NCBI GenBank assembly: GCA_016929985.1 | Contig: JAFGIH010000617.1 | Coordinates: 1-6,340 of the forward strand | Source of the DNA: Thermoleophilia bacterium | GTDB lineage: Bacteria > Actinomycetota > Thermoleophilia > RBG-16-64-13 | Length of the DNA: 6,340 bases | Direction: 5' to 3' | Shown: piece by piece, positions 1-5,931 of the stretch | Numbering within the stretch: the stretch's first letter is position 1 | How the letters are laid out: every line of letters starts with the position of its first letter | Made by a program: the position numbers and the translations under genes | The notes under the pieces: model-generated | Seen by the model: only the letters and a program-made list of their open reading frames with translations | What the model was told of the DNA's origin: nothing | The model's database searches: none

Positions 1-1
1 C

Positions 2-106
2 CACACCTTGGTGATCGAGTGGACCAGCGAATCTCCCAGTTCAAGGACCACGGTCAACCTGGATGCGTTAGATATTGGAGGGACGCTCATCCGCCCGGTA
101 GGGTAA
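2..106 (+). CDS. C-terminal end of a probable secreted or surface protein (partial)
   Basis: The first 105 bases read open in frame 2 up to a TAA at 104-106, giving 34 residues that begin HTLVIEWTSE and end TLIRPVG. The pattern HT-x-x-I-x-WT, then TTVNLDALDI and GTLI, looks like the last beta strands of the jelly-roll or Ig-like domain that ends many secreted actinobacterial proteins, where I recall motifs of the kind 'HTVTISWTG...TTINVDAFDVxGTL'. That family match is from memory and is inference. The start and the rest of the protein are off the left edge, so enzyme type and signal peptide cannot be judged. It points the same way as the CAP-SLH gene, 195 bases upstream of that gene's ATG. 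It may be a separate gene, since the leader between them has its own AT-rich promoter-like stretch. Confidence 0.62.
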   Translation, partial: HTLVIEWTSESPSSRTTVNLDALDIGGTLIRPVG

Positions 107-155
107 GATTCTCTGCGTCGTCGCAACCGCTGCGGCGTCGGTAGGGCCCGGTAGG
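96..155 (+). repeat. Three copies of CGGTAGG around a short hairpin
   Basis: CGGTAGG occurs at 96-102, 139-145 and 149-155. The first copy overlaps the last codons of the left gene, and the other two sit in tandem 10 bases apart. Between copies one and two is a 7-bp stem with one T-G wobble (119-125 with 131-137, loop ACCGC). No T-run follows, so it is a poor intrinsic terminator. The repeated heptamer could be a regulator site or chance in GC-rich DNA. Confidence 0.3.
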
Positions 156-291
156 TTGAGTGAGAGTACAGCGCAATTGTTCTGAGAGAAAAAGTTCTCT
201 GTTTTCCGCTAAAGTTTTTACTTAGAGTGCCGACAGTCTCCGTATAGCTGTGATTTGTACAGGGCCGACCGATAACGGCAAGCAGAGTGGC
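156..291 (+). promoter_or_regulatory. AT-richer leader and probable promoter region of the CAP-SLH gene
   Basis: From about 170 to 260 the composition drops to clearly AT-rich (A-runs near 189-193, T-runs near 201-205 and 215-219), unlike everything around it, as expected of a promoter. TATAGC at 243-248 matches four of six bases of a sigma70-type -10 box, but no good -35 lies 16-18 bases upstream, so I do not fix a start site. A 6-bp stem, AGAGAA (185-190) with TTCTCT (195-200), is followed by GTTTTCC and could be a weak terminator of the left gene. A 4-bp stem, GCCG (264-267) with CGGC (276-279), lies nearer the start. No riboswitch consensus I know fits. Confidence 0.35.
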
Positions 292-301
292 GGTGATCAC
301 C
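292..301. promoter_or_regulatory. 10-bp perfect palindrome directly before the ATG
   Basis: GGTGATCACC is perfectly self-complementary and abuts the ATG at 302. It lies where a ribosome binding site would be and no clear SD is present, so it could be an operator or affect initiation. If the alternative GTG at 287 is the true start, these bases are simply codons for V-I-T. Confidence 0.25.
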
Positions 302-1669
302 ATGAGACATTCCATGACAGGACGTTGGCAAAGAGGACGCCTGCGTCTATTCGGCTTGTTGTCTCTGTTCCTGGTCGTCTGCCTCTTCGTGTTCGGCGGA
401 GCCCTTGCGCCTGCAGCGCAGGCTTTGGGCTACAGCGCTGAAGAGGTCGCTTTCGTTCAGTTGATCAACGAGTACCGGGCCAGTAAGGGCTTGGGCGCGC
501 TCCTGGTGTCGGATCTGCTCTCGGAAGCGGCCGACCGGCACAACTCCGATATGGCCAAATACGGTTTCTTCAGCCACTATACGCAGCAGTCTGACTGGTT
601 CCCAGCCAATGCGGCCCCCTGGGACCGCATGGCCGCGTGTGGCTATGGCTTCAACACTAATATGGGCGAGAACATCGCCGCGGGGTACGCCACAGCAGCC
701 ACGGTCATGGCGGGCTGGAAGAGCTCCCCGGGCCACAATGCCAGCATGCTCGGCGCCGACTACAAGGTAATGGGCGTGTCACTGGTGTACGCGAGCGGGA
801 CCAAGTACGGCTTCTACTGGACCACCGACTTCGGCGGTCACGTCGACTCGACGGCCCATAGCCTTGGGGAGGCGCTCGTCACTACCACGACGGCTCTGCC
901 GACCACCACGACCGCGAAGCCCACGACGACTACGGTCCGGCCCACCACGACCACGGTCCGACCCACCACGACCACGAAATATGTGTCGCCGAGCCCAACG
1001 ACCACAGCTGCCAAGCTGACGACTACCACCACGGTGGCGAAGCCGACCACTACCACGGTCAAGCCGACCACCACCACGGTCAAGCCGACCACGCCCACCA
1101 CGGTCGCCACGAGCTCGCCGCAGTTCACGGACGTGGGCAGCTCCACGCTGTATGTCGACTCGATCTACCTGTTGGCAGCACGAGGTGTGGTTGGAGGTTA
1201 CTCTGACGGGCGGTTCGGCCCTTACGACAACGTGACTCGGCAGCAGTTCGCCAAGATGATCATCCTGGCTCTGGACCGACAGGTCTCGTATGTGTCGGCC
1301 TGCTCCTTCAAGGACGTCACAACGCAGCCTAGCCCTAACGACCCACTCTATCCGGCCGGCTACATCACGGCATGTGCCTCTGCGGGAATCACCGTGGGCA
1401 AGACGCCTGACACCTTCGGTCCGTACGACAAGATCACTCGGGCCCAGCTGATCACCATGGTGTCGCGTGCCGGTAACCTGGCAAACGTGCCGTCGTGGTA
1501 CGAGCCCCCGTTTGAGAACTTCAGTGCTACGCACTACCCCTGGGCCGCCCGGGCTGCGTATGCTGGGATCCTTGACGGATACGCGGGCATGGGCGCCGGG
1601 TTCGACTTCTTCTCTCCAGCGACTCGCGGCGAGGTGTGCCTGGTCCTCGCCAATCTCCTCGGGCTCTAG
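302..1669 (+). CDS. Exported CAP/SCP-domain protein with Thr-rich linker and three SLH domains
   Basis: 455 residues from ATG 302 (numbering used here). GTG 287 would add five residues; neither start has a clear SD, and 302 gives a normal signal peptide. That has a basic n-region, a hydrophobic stretch at 16-35 and likely cleavage after AQA at 41. Residues about 46-185 are a CAP (SCP/PR-1, PF00188) domain: FVQLINEYRASKGL, H80, FFSH with H92, GENIAAG with E123, SSPGHNASML with H145, and YWTTDFG. The usual His/Glu cavity residues are kept. Residues 194-267 are a Thr/Pro linker of [KR]PTTTTV repeats. Three SLH domains follow (about 275-324, 336-390, 404-452), with VTRQQ, ITRAQ and ATRGE at the ITRAE-type site. 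SLH domains usually bind secondary cell-wall polymer, so the protein is probably displayed on the surface. The role of bacterial CAP domains is poorly defined. Next to NlpC/P60 and surface-domain genes, a cell-envelope role is likely. Confidence 0.93.
   Translation: MRHSMTGRWQRGRLRLFGLLSLFLVVCLFVFGGALAPAAQALGYSAEEVAFVQLINEYRASKGLGALLVSDLLSEAADRHNSDMAKYGFFSHYTQQSDWFPANAAPWDRMAACGYGFNTNMGENIAAGYATAATVMAGWKSSPGHNASMLGADYKVMGVSLVYASGTKYGFYWTTDFGGHVDSTAHSLGEALVTTTTALPTTTTAKPTTTTVRPTTTTVRPTTTTKYVSPSPTTTAAKLTTTTTVAKPTTTTVKPTTTTVKPTTPTTVATSSPQFTDVGSSTLYVDSIYLLAARGVVGGYSDGRFGPYDNVTRQQFAKMIILALDRQVSYVSACSFKDVTTQPSPNDPLYPAGYITACASAGITVGKTPDTFGPYDKITRAQLITMVSRAGNLANVPSWYEPPFENFSATHYPWAARAAYAGILDGYAGMGAGFDFFSPATRGEVCLVLANLLGL
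917..979 (+). repeat. Tandem 21-bp coding repeat, first block (three units)
   Basis: Three back-to-back 21-base units encode KPTTTTV, RPTTTTV and RPTTTTK. The last two units share the stretch CCCACCACGACCACG exactly, while the first uses different Thr codons. This is part of the linker between the CAP and SLH domains. Such repeats can change copy number by slippage. Confidence 0.8.
1040..1102 (+). repeat. Tandem 21-bp coding repeat, second block (three units)
   Basis: Units encode KPTTTTV, KPTTTTV and the start of KPTTPTTV. The first two differ mainly by a silent Thr codon change. The block is separated from the first by a non-repeat piece (YVSPSP then AAKL). It continues the flexible, probably glycosylated or wall-spanning linker ahead of the first SLH domain. 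Confidence 0.75.
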
Positions 1670-1680
1670 GCCTTAATAGC

Positions 1681-1712
1681 ACCGGGCCCGCCCAGTGGCG
1701 GGCCCGGTTTCT
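1681..1712 (+). terminator. Strong intrinsic terminator between convergent genes
   Basis: A perfect 12-bp GC-rich stem (1681-1692 ACCGGGCCCGCC with 1697-1708) closes a CAGT loop and runs into TTTCTACTTTCTC. It begins 11 bases after the CAP-SLH stop, so it terminates that gene. The minus strand has no T-run on its far side, but the hairpin lies only 10 bases past the opposing stop at 1719 and may also protect or end that transcript. Confidence 0.88.
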
Positions 1713-1718
1713 ACTTTC

Positions 1719-2696
1719 TCACTGCACCGGCACGAACCTCACTGCGTCTGAAACCACGTAGCCGTTCGCGCCGGTCGCCCACAGCGTGACGCTGCCGATA
1801 CCCGTGGCGTACCCCGCGTTGAAGTGGTGGCGACCGATCGCATACCACATCCCGCCGTTGTAGCGTTGGTCGACGAAGAAGACACGTTGGCCGCCCGGGG
1901 TGTTGACGGTAGCTCTCGCCATCGAGGCGCGGTTGGATCCTGACGTCCAGCGGATGTAGACGTCGTAGTAGCCGGAGGACGGGAACCGCGGCGTCCAGCG
2001 GGCCCAGGCGGTGGCGGAAGTGCCCACCTGCGTCTGATAGTCGTCACCGTAGTACCCAGAGACGCTGGTCGAGCGGGTCCAGTTAGCTCCCACGTCTCCG
2101 CCGCCGACGCTCTTGGCGGTGGGGTTGTCGAGGATGATGCTCGATGTCTCGAGCAGTGCGGCCCGCCAGCGCGGCAAATAGCTGCTCGAAAGGTAGACGC
2201 TGGCCCTGCGCAGGGCGCGTCCGGTGCCCGGTGCTTCGTAGATGATGGGGGAGTTCCACACGTCTCCACCCGCGTAGATCACCACATGCCCGGCGAAGCC
2301 GTTGTTGTAGGCGAGGATATCGCCCTCCTTCAGTTGAAGCCGCGAGCTGAGCGCAGACCATGGGCCTGTGCAATTGTAGAAGTCGTAGCTGGTGTAACGC
2401 GGTGAGATATTGGCGTTCGACCCATCCTCCTCCTGGTAGAGCATGGTGCGGGGCACTTCCCAGCATTTGAGGACCAGTCCGGAGCAGTCGGTACCCGCTC
2501 CGGAGCCGGTGTTCGGCGCCCAACTCTCTTTGCCCCATGCGTAGGTGAGCCCCAGTGCGGTCTCCGCGCGGGAGATGATCTCCGACCGAGTCATTGTGGG
2601 GAGGGCGGCCTGCGCACTGGAGACGGCAGGACCGAAGACTAGGGCCAGAGCCGAAAGTGCGATCGTCAGACCCGCAAGGATCGTGGAGGTTCTCAT
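1719..2696 (-). CDS. Exported NlpC/P60-like protein with golvesin-type C-terminal domain
   Basis: 325 residues. The signal peptide is a hydrophobic stretch at 7-25 with likely cleavage after SSAQA (30). Residues about 35-180 resemble an NlpC/P60 cysteine peptidase: ALGLTYAWGKESW, then TDCSGLVLKCW with candidate nucleophile C71, LKEGDILAY, and GHVVIYAGG with H137. The third catalytic position would be E154 in IIYEAPGTG, where His, Asn or Gln is commoner. Such enzymes cut stem-peptide bonds in peptidoglycan; activity here is inferred. C78 and C109 could form a disulfide. Residues about 186-324 match the golvesin/xanthan-lyase-type accessory domain as I recall it: SIILDN, W206, STSVSGYYGDDY, a strand-rich middle with YDVYIRWTSGSNR, and VVSDAVRFV. 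This domain probably binds carbohydrate or wall. The ATG overlaps the upstream stop as ATGA, with GGAGGTG five bases before it, so translation is coupled to the membrane protein. It is convergent with the CAP-SLH gene. Confidence 0.88.
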   Translation of the reverse strand: MRTSTILAGLTIALSALALVFGPAVSSAQAALPTMTRSEIISRAETALGLTYAWGKESWAPNTGSGAGTDCSGLVLKCWEVPRTMLYQEEDGSNANISPRYTSYDFYNCTGPWSALSSRLQLKEGDILAYNNGFAGHVVIYAGGDVWNSPIIYEAPGTGRALRRASVYLSSSYLPRWRAALLETSSIILDNPTAKSVGGGDVGANWTRSTSVSGYYGDDYQTQVGTSATAWARWTPRFPSSGYYDVYIRWTSGSNRASMARATVNTPGGQRVFFVDQRYNGGMWYAIGRHHFNAGYATGIGSVTLWATGANGYVVSDAVRFVPVQ

Positions 2697-2708
2697 GGCT
2701 GCACCTCC
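2693..2708 (-). promoter_or_regulatory. ATGA stop/start overlap with strong internal SD
   Basis: On the minus strand GGAGGTG (2702-2708) is followed by CAGCC and then ATGA. The ATG (2696-2694) opens the NlpC-golvesin gene and the TGA (2695-2693) closes the upstream gene. This is a classic translational-coupling junction and fixes the downstream start. Confidence 0.85.
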
Positions 2709-3856
2709 ACGGTCGCGTCGGCAGTGTCTGCCCCGGCGAACGAGTGGACGAAGATGCTGTACCCGTCGTCGCCGGCTACCGGCTGTAGGACGCGGCCGTC
2801 CGGGGCGACCACATAGGGCCGGCCCACATAAGCGTAGGACTGGTCGGCCAGCAGCAACTCGTCACCGGGCCGCACGTCGGTGGGGCCGTTCAAGACTGGG
2901 CTCCCGTTCTTGTCGGCCGTCAGCCTCGTGAGGATGATTGACGCGTCCCCGTCGTCTTTCAGGCCCTTGTCGAGCAGACGTGCCCCGATGATGAGCCCGC
3001 CGTGACCGTCACCGTCCACGGAGACGAGGTGGTCGAGGTCGCGGCCCGGCGCCAACGACTGTCTGAAATCGCCCTTCTGGGTGCTCGCGAGCGTGCCCCT
3101 GTCGACGTGGAATATCCTGATGCGCGCGCTCTTCCCCGGCGCGTAGGAGACCTTCGCTACCTGCTCCAAATGCGCATCCACGGGACGGCCTGCCAGTGCC
3201 CGGGGTGATGCATGGGTGGACGGATGGACCAAGAGGCTGCTGTCGTGTGCCACCTCCACGCACGGTCCCTCGGGTGTCGCGAACAGCGCCGTCACCACAT
3301 CGGGCAGGTCAGGGAGCGGCGTCGTGTCCAGGACCGCGCCGGTCCAATCGATGGTCACCGCTTGTCGGTCGGCATCGCAATCGAGTATGTGGAGTCGCTC
3401 GTCATCGACGGCAAGGAAACGCGGCTCCGCCAGCGAGATCGTTACCGCGGCGGTGTCCCGCCCTTGTGAATCGAGTAACAGCACGCGGTGGTTGACGGAA
3501 TCGAGCACAGCGATCCTTCCGTCGGGGGCGACCGCCAGCGCCTCCGGACCGGAGGTCAGTCCCTCTGCCGGCCTCACCAGGCCCACCTGGCCCTCACCAC
3601 TTCCCCACGGCAGCGTGACGAGCAGCAGTCCCGGAGACGGCGAATCAGAATGGCGAGAAGCCGCCGCGGGCGCGCCGCGCCCCTGTGGAGGACCCCCTTC
3701 GGCCCCGAAGACCAAGCTTGGCACCGACACGGCGCATGTCACCACCGCGCACAGAGCGACCGCGACGGTGAGTCGTAGAACCGTCGTTGGACGACGCCGG
3801 ATGTGGCGACACCACCCCGGTTCAAGGGTGGGTAAGGAAGGTGCTCGTGGTCTCAT
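2693..3856 (-). CDS. Membrane-anchored, NHL-like repeat (beta-propeller-type) protein, unknown function
   Basis: 387 residues; I do not recognise a named family. The basic N-terminus (several Arg by residue 28) precedes one hydrophobic segment at about 28-50, which reads as an uncleaved anchor or a signal peptide. A Gly/Pro/Ala-rich spacer (52-75) follows. From about 77 the protein is strand-rich. The clearest repeat is GPEALAVAPDGRIAVLDSVNHRVLLLDSQG (103-132, cited as a span), which fits an NHL or SMP-30-like blade. Weaker blades follow near 145-175, 185-215 and 276-310, and a late VVAPDGRVLQP lies at 349-359. The ATG is preceded by AGGAGGAG seven bases upstream. The stop overlaps the start of the NlpC-golvesin gene, so the two products are probably made together. 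A scaffold or regulator of that enzyme outside the membrane is my inference. Propeller-like enzymes (lactonase-type) are an alternative, but no metal-site pattern is evident. Confidence 0.82.
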   Translation of the reverse strand: MRPRAPSLPTLEPGWCRHIRRRPTTVLRLTVAVALCAVVTCAVSVPSLVFGAEGGPPQGRGAPAAASRHSDSPSPGLLLVTLPWGSGEGQVGLVRPAEGLTSGPEALAVAPDGRIAVLDSVNHRVLLLDSQGRDTAAVTISLAEPRFLAVDDERLHILDCDADRQAVTIDWTGAVLDTTPLPDLPDVVTALFATPEGPCVEVAHDSSLLVHPSTHASPRALAGRPVDAHLEQVAKVSYAPGKSARIRIFHVDRGTLASTQKGDFRQSLAPGRDLDHLVSVDGDGHGGLIIGARLLDKGLKDDGDASIILTRLTADKNGSPVLNGPTDVRPGDELLLADQSYAYVGRPYVVAPDGRVLQPVAGDDGYSIFVHSFAGADTADATVEVQP

Positions 3857-3862
3857 GATGGT

Positions 3863-3898
3863 CTCCTCCTCAACCTCGGATGGATGAACATTCCGAGG
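3863..3898 (-). promoter_or_regulatory. SD and leader hairpin of the propeller/NlpC operon
   Basis: On the minus strand a 7-bp perfect inverted repeat, CCTCGGA and TCCGAGG (3892-3898 and 3874-3880, 11-base loop), lies just before the SD AGGAGGAG (3863-3870). It could be a regulator site or a leader hairpin; the distance to the SD is only three bases. A candidate promoter, TTGGCG with 17-base spacing to AATGTT, is weak. Confidence 0.4.
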
Positions 3899-3948
3899 CT
3901 ATGAGGGGTCGCCAATGACGGACCATGAGACCTAAGACCGATGTTGGC

Positions 3949-3997
3949 GGCGCAGCCGCGCGGCTCCGCGGCGCCGAGTCTAAGCCCAGCGCTCGGC
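3949..3997 (-). terminator. GC-rich hairpins after the methyltransferase stop
   Basis: Just past the stop at 4000 on the minus strand are two overlapping stems: a 6-bp stem (3992-3997 with 3973-3978, 13-base loop) and a bulged GC-rich stem over 3949-3975. No T-run follows, so this is at best a weak or factor-dependent terminator. It could instead attenuate read-through into the propeller/NlpC pair, whose start is 143 bases past the methyltransferase stop. Confidence 0.35.
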
Positions 3998-3999
3998 AG

Positions 4000-4821
4000 T
4001 CAGTTGATCCCCGTGGCCTTGAAGAAGGTGTAGCAGAACACCCCGTCGGGTTCCGCCGCGCGGTGCAGACCGGCGACGCCCCGATTCCACGTCTGAGCGT
4101 CGATCAGGCCCGTCTCTAGGGCTTGTTCACGCACTCCCTCGACCATTGCGGCGAAGGTGTTGCGGGTGAAGCCCTCCACCAGGTCGGGTCGTGAAGCATC
4201 GGCGTACACGAACTTGGGCGCCACACACACATGGGAGAGCCCCGCGGCCACCAGCATGGGGTAGAGACGTCGCCCGATGAGTGAGTCGCCGCCGGCTTCG
4301 GCCTGGAGCCGTACCAAGCACTCTATGGCGCGGCGCGCGTCGGCGTTCTCCGGATGGAAGAAGGTCGAGCCATGGTCGCCTTCGATGACGGTCAGGGTAC
4401 CGCTGGGCTTGGTGACCGCGCGCAGCGCTGCCAGGGCTCCCCCGGGGTCCTTGAGGTGCTCAAGCACGAAGCAGACGAACACGTGATCGAAACTCTGAGG
4501 CGGAAAGGGGAGATCGAAGATGTCGGCCCTCTCGAAGACCACATTGGTCAGTCCGGCCGCCTCCACCCGCTGCCGTGCGACCGCAAGTGACTCCTCCGAG
4601 ATGTCTATGGACGTGATGGCTGCGCCTGGGCTGTTGCGCGCCAGCGTGACTGTCTGTGCGCCCACTCCGCAACCGGCCTCCAGCACCCGCCCGCCGGCCG
4701 GGAAGGCCGTACCCGAATGCAGGAACTCGGTGAGCGCGGTCGCCTGGTCGACGAGCCGCTCGCTCTCCCTAGGGGTGTACCCGTGGACGTAGTCCGGTCT
4801 GCCTGGTTGATCCGAGTGCAT
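4000..4821 (-). CDS. Class I SAM-dependent methyltransferase
   Basis: 273 residues with a full Rossmann-type core. Motif I is VLEAGCGVGAQT (46-57), the acidic end of strand 2 is SIDISEES (71-78), a further acidic site is ERAD (97-100), and FDHVFVCFVLEHLKDPGGAL (111-130) is the motif IV/post-IV region of the UbiE/Methyltransf_11 type. The C-terminal part (about 145-273) is a family-specific cap with DHGSTFFHPE and LIGRRLYPML and is likely to define the acceptor. The substrate cannot be read from the sequence; small molecules are usual for this fold. The N-terminal YVHGYTPRESERL recalls a conserved uncharacterised subgroup. The start at 4821 has no clear SD, though the core is complete, so a slightly different start would not change the call. 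It is divergent from the YmdB-type gene and may or may not be cotranscribed with the downstream envelope pair. Confidence 0.9.
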   Translation of the reverse strand: MHSDQPGRPDYVHGYTPRESERLVDQATALTEFLHSGTAFPAGGRVLEAGCGVGAQTVTLARNSPGAAITSIDISEESLAVARQRVEAAGLTNVVFERADIFDLPFPPQSFDHVFVCFVLEHLKDPGGALAALRAVTKPSGTLTVIEGDHGSTFFHPENADARRAIECLVRLQAEAGGDSLIGRRLYPMLVAAGLSHVCVAPKFVYADASRPDLVEGFTRNTFAAMVEGVREQALETGLIDAQTWNRGVAGLHRAAEPDGVFCYTFFKATGIN

Positions 4822-4899
4822 GGCTGCATGTTACCAGTGCTGTAAACTGAGTCGGGCGCGCCTCGGTCTGGGGTAGCGCCTAACAAGCAGGAGGCCTCC
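4822..4899. promoter_or_regulatory. 78-bp divergent intergenic region with the SD of the phosphoesterase gene
   Basis: Both outward genes must be transcribed from here or from inside each other. AGGAGG at 4889-4894 is a strong SD five bases before GTG 4900 and decides that start. It lies in a 10-bp perfect palindrome, GGAGGCCTCC (4890-4899). TAAACT (4843-4848, +) and TAACAT on the minus strand near 4829-4834 are -10-like but lack matching -35 boxes. The methyltransferase side has no clear SD. Confidence 0.5.
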
Positions 4900-5679
4900 G
4901 TGATCGTTCTCTTCTTTGCCGATGTGATCGGCAAGCCGGGCCGGGAGCTGCTCATGAGCAAGCTGCCCGTGCTCCGCGAGCGCTACAACGCCGACGCCGT
5001 CATCGCGAACGGCGAGAACGCCACCGACGGCACCGGTATCAGGCCCAAACACGCGGAGGCGCTGTTCGCAGCCGGAGTGGACGTCATCACCACCGGCAAT
5101 CACATCTGGCGGCAGCGCGATGTCTACCGCTACCTTGACGAGAACCCGCGCATCATCCGCCCCTTCAATTTCCTTGAATCCAATCCCGGCCGCGGTGTCA
5201 CGGTGGTCGACACTTCTGGCGGCCGGCTGGGCGTGATCAACCTGAGTGGCGATCTCTATCTGTATCCGGCCCGCTCGCCTTTCGAAGTCATTGAGCAGGC
5301 TTTGGAACAACTACACGGAGTGCGCACCATCTTCGTCGATCTGCATGCTGAAGCCACGAGCGAGAAGGTGGCCATGGGCTGGCTGCTGGACGGCCGCGTA
5401 AGCGCGGTGATCGGTACGCACACGCATGTCCGCACCGCCGACGCCCGGATCCTGCCCGGAGGCACCGCCTGCATGACCGACGCAGGTATGTGTGGTCCCC
5501 GGGACTCGGTGATAGGGGTCAAGAAGGAACTCGTCCTGGAACGGCTGATGACGCGGATGCCGGTGCGCTTCGAAGTGGCCGATGGAGACGTGTGGCTGGA
5601 AGGCGTCTGCGTGGAAACGGGCGCCGACGGCCGCGCCGTGCGCATCGAGCCCTTCGAGGCGAACGCGGACGCTGCCTAG
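4900..5679 (+). CDS. ymdB: YmdB/TIGR00282-family metallophosphoesterase (probable cyclic-nucleotide phosphodiesterase)
   Basis: 259 residues, close to the usual length of the family (YmdB of Bacillus is about 264). The metal- and phosphate-binding residues are all present: D8 in FADVIGKPGR, E39-N40 in NGENAT, N67-H68 in TGNHIW, H149 in DLHAEATSEK, and H174/H176 in GTHTHVRTAD. PGGTACMTDAGMCGP (186-200) is also typical. Bacillus YmdB hydrolyses 2',3'- and 3',5'-cyclic nucleotides and affects biofilm and motility gene choice; that activity is transferred by family. It is a cytoplasmic protein with no signal peptide. The start GTG 4900 follows a strong AGGAGG. In many bacteria the gene sits next to rny (RNase Y); here its left neighbour is a divergent methyltransferase, so that link is not visible in the window. 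A possible terminator lies about 90 bases after the stop. Confidence 0.94.
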   Translation: MIVLFFADVIGKPGRELLMSKLPVLRERYNADAVIANGENATDGTGIRPKHAEALFAAGVDVITTGNHIWRQRDVYRYLDENPRIIRPFNFLESNPGRGVTVVDTSGGRLGVINLSGDLYLYPARSPFEVIEQALEQLHGVRTIFVDLHAEATSEKVAMGWLLDGRVSAVIGTHTHVRTADARILPGGTACMTDAGMCGPRDSVIGVKKELVLERLMTRMPVRFEVADGDVWLEGVCVETGADGRAVRIEPFEANADAA

Positions 5680-5713
5680 CGTCTGCGAGTGGCCGAGGGG
5701 GCGCAGGGACCGC

Positions 5714-5746
5714 CTCGGAGCACTGCGGAGTACCGCAAAGCTCCGC
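5714..5746 (+). repeat. Palindromic repeat, copy A
   Basis: A bulged hairpin: CGGAGC (5716-5721) with GCTCCG (5740-5745), a 2x2 internal loop (AC/AA), and TGCGG (5724-5728) with CCGCA (5733-5737) around AGTA. Its core AGCACTGCGG, then GTACCGCAAAGCT, recurs on the minus strand in copy B. No T-run follows, so it is not a normal terminator, although it begins 35 bases after the phosphoesterase stop. Confidence 0.7.
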
Positions 5747-5766
5747 GCCGATCCCCGCACCTCCTC

Positions 5767-5797
5767 GGCGGCCCTCACCGTCGCTCGGCCGCTTTTT
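5767..5797 (+). terminator. Possible intrinsic terminator of the phosphoesterase gene
   Basis: GCGGCC (5768-5773) pairs with GGCCGC (5787-5792) across a 13-base loop, and TTTTT (5793-5797) follows directly; a G-T wobble can add one pair. The stem is short and the loop long, but a GC stem plus a five-T run on the coding side of the gap is the only such signal here. Confidence 0.5.
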
Positions 5798-5931
5798 GGG
5801 TGTCGGTCGTCGCGAGGTCTGCTTGTGCATCTGGGGGCGCGGAGGCGCTCCCCGGCTCGCGTCGCGCAGCACGCGGCCGAGGGTTGTGCCACCAGTGCCC
5901 TATTGGAACTCTGCACCCTGACTATGAGGGC

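Noticed and set aside
240..300. Possible GEMM or ydaO-type riboswitch before the CAP-SLH gene, because ACAGGGC and GATAACGGCAAGC looked suggestive
   Set aside because: The conserved cores of cyclic di-GMP and cyclic di-AMP riboswitches are not present in order, and the only stem there is 4 bp.
917..1105. Regular short repeats considered as a CRISPR-like array
   Set aside because: The units are in-frame 21-bp tandem codon repeats with no spacers, inside a coding region.
779..1534. 251-codon open frame on the minus strand opposite the CAP-SLH gene (and a Val-rich 102-codon frame at 838-1146)
   Set aside because: The composition is Arg/Gly- or Val-rich, the plain antisense of the Thr-repeat linker and GC-rich codons, while the plus strand carries clear CAP and SLH domains.
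3216..3887. 223-codon open frame on the plus strand opposite the propeller gene
   Set aside because: Ser/Thr/Arg-rich with no domain pattern; the minus-strand frame has a strong SD, a membrane segment and an NHL-like repeat.
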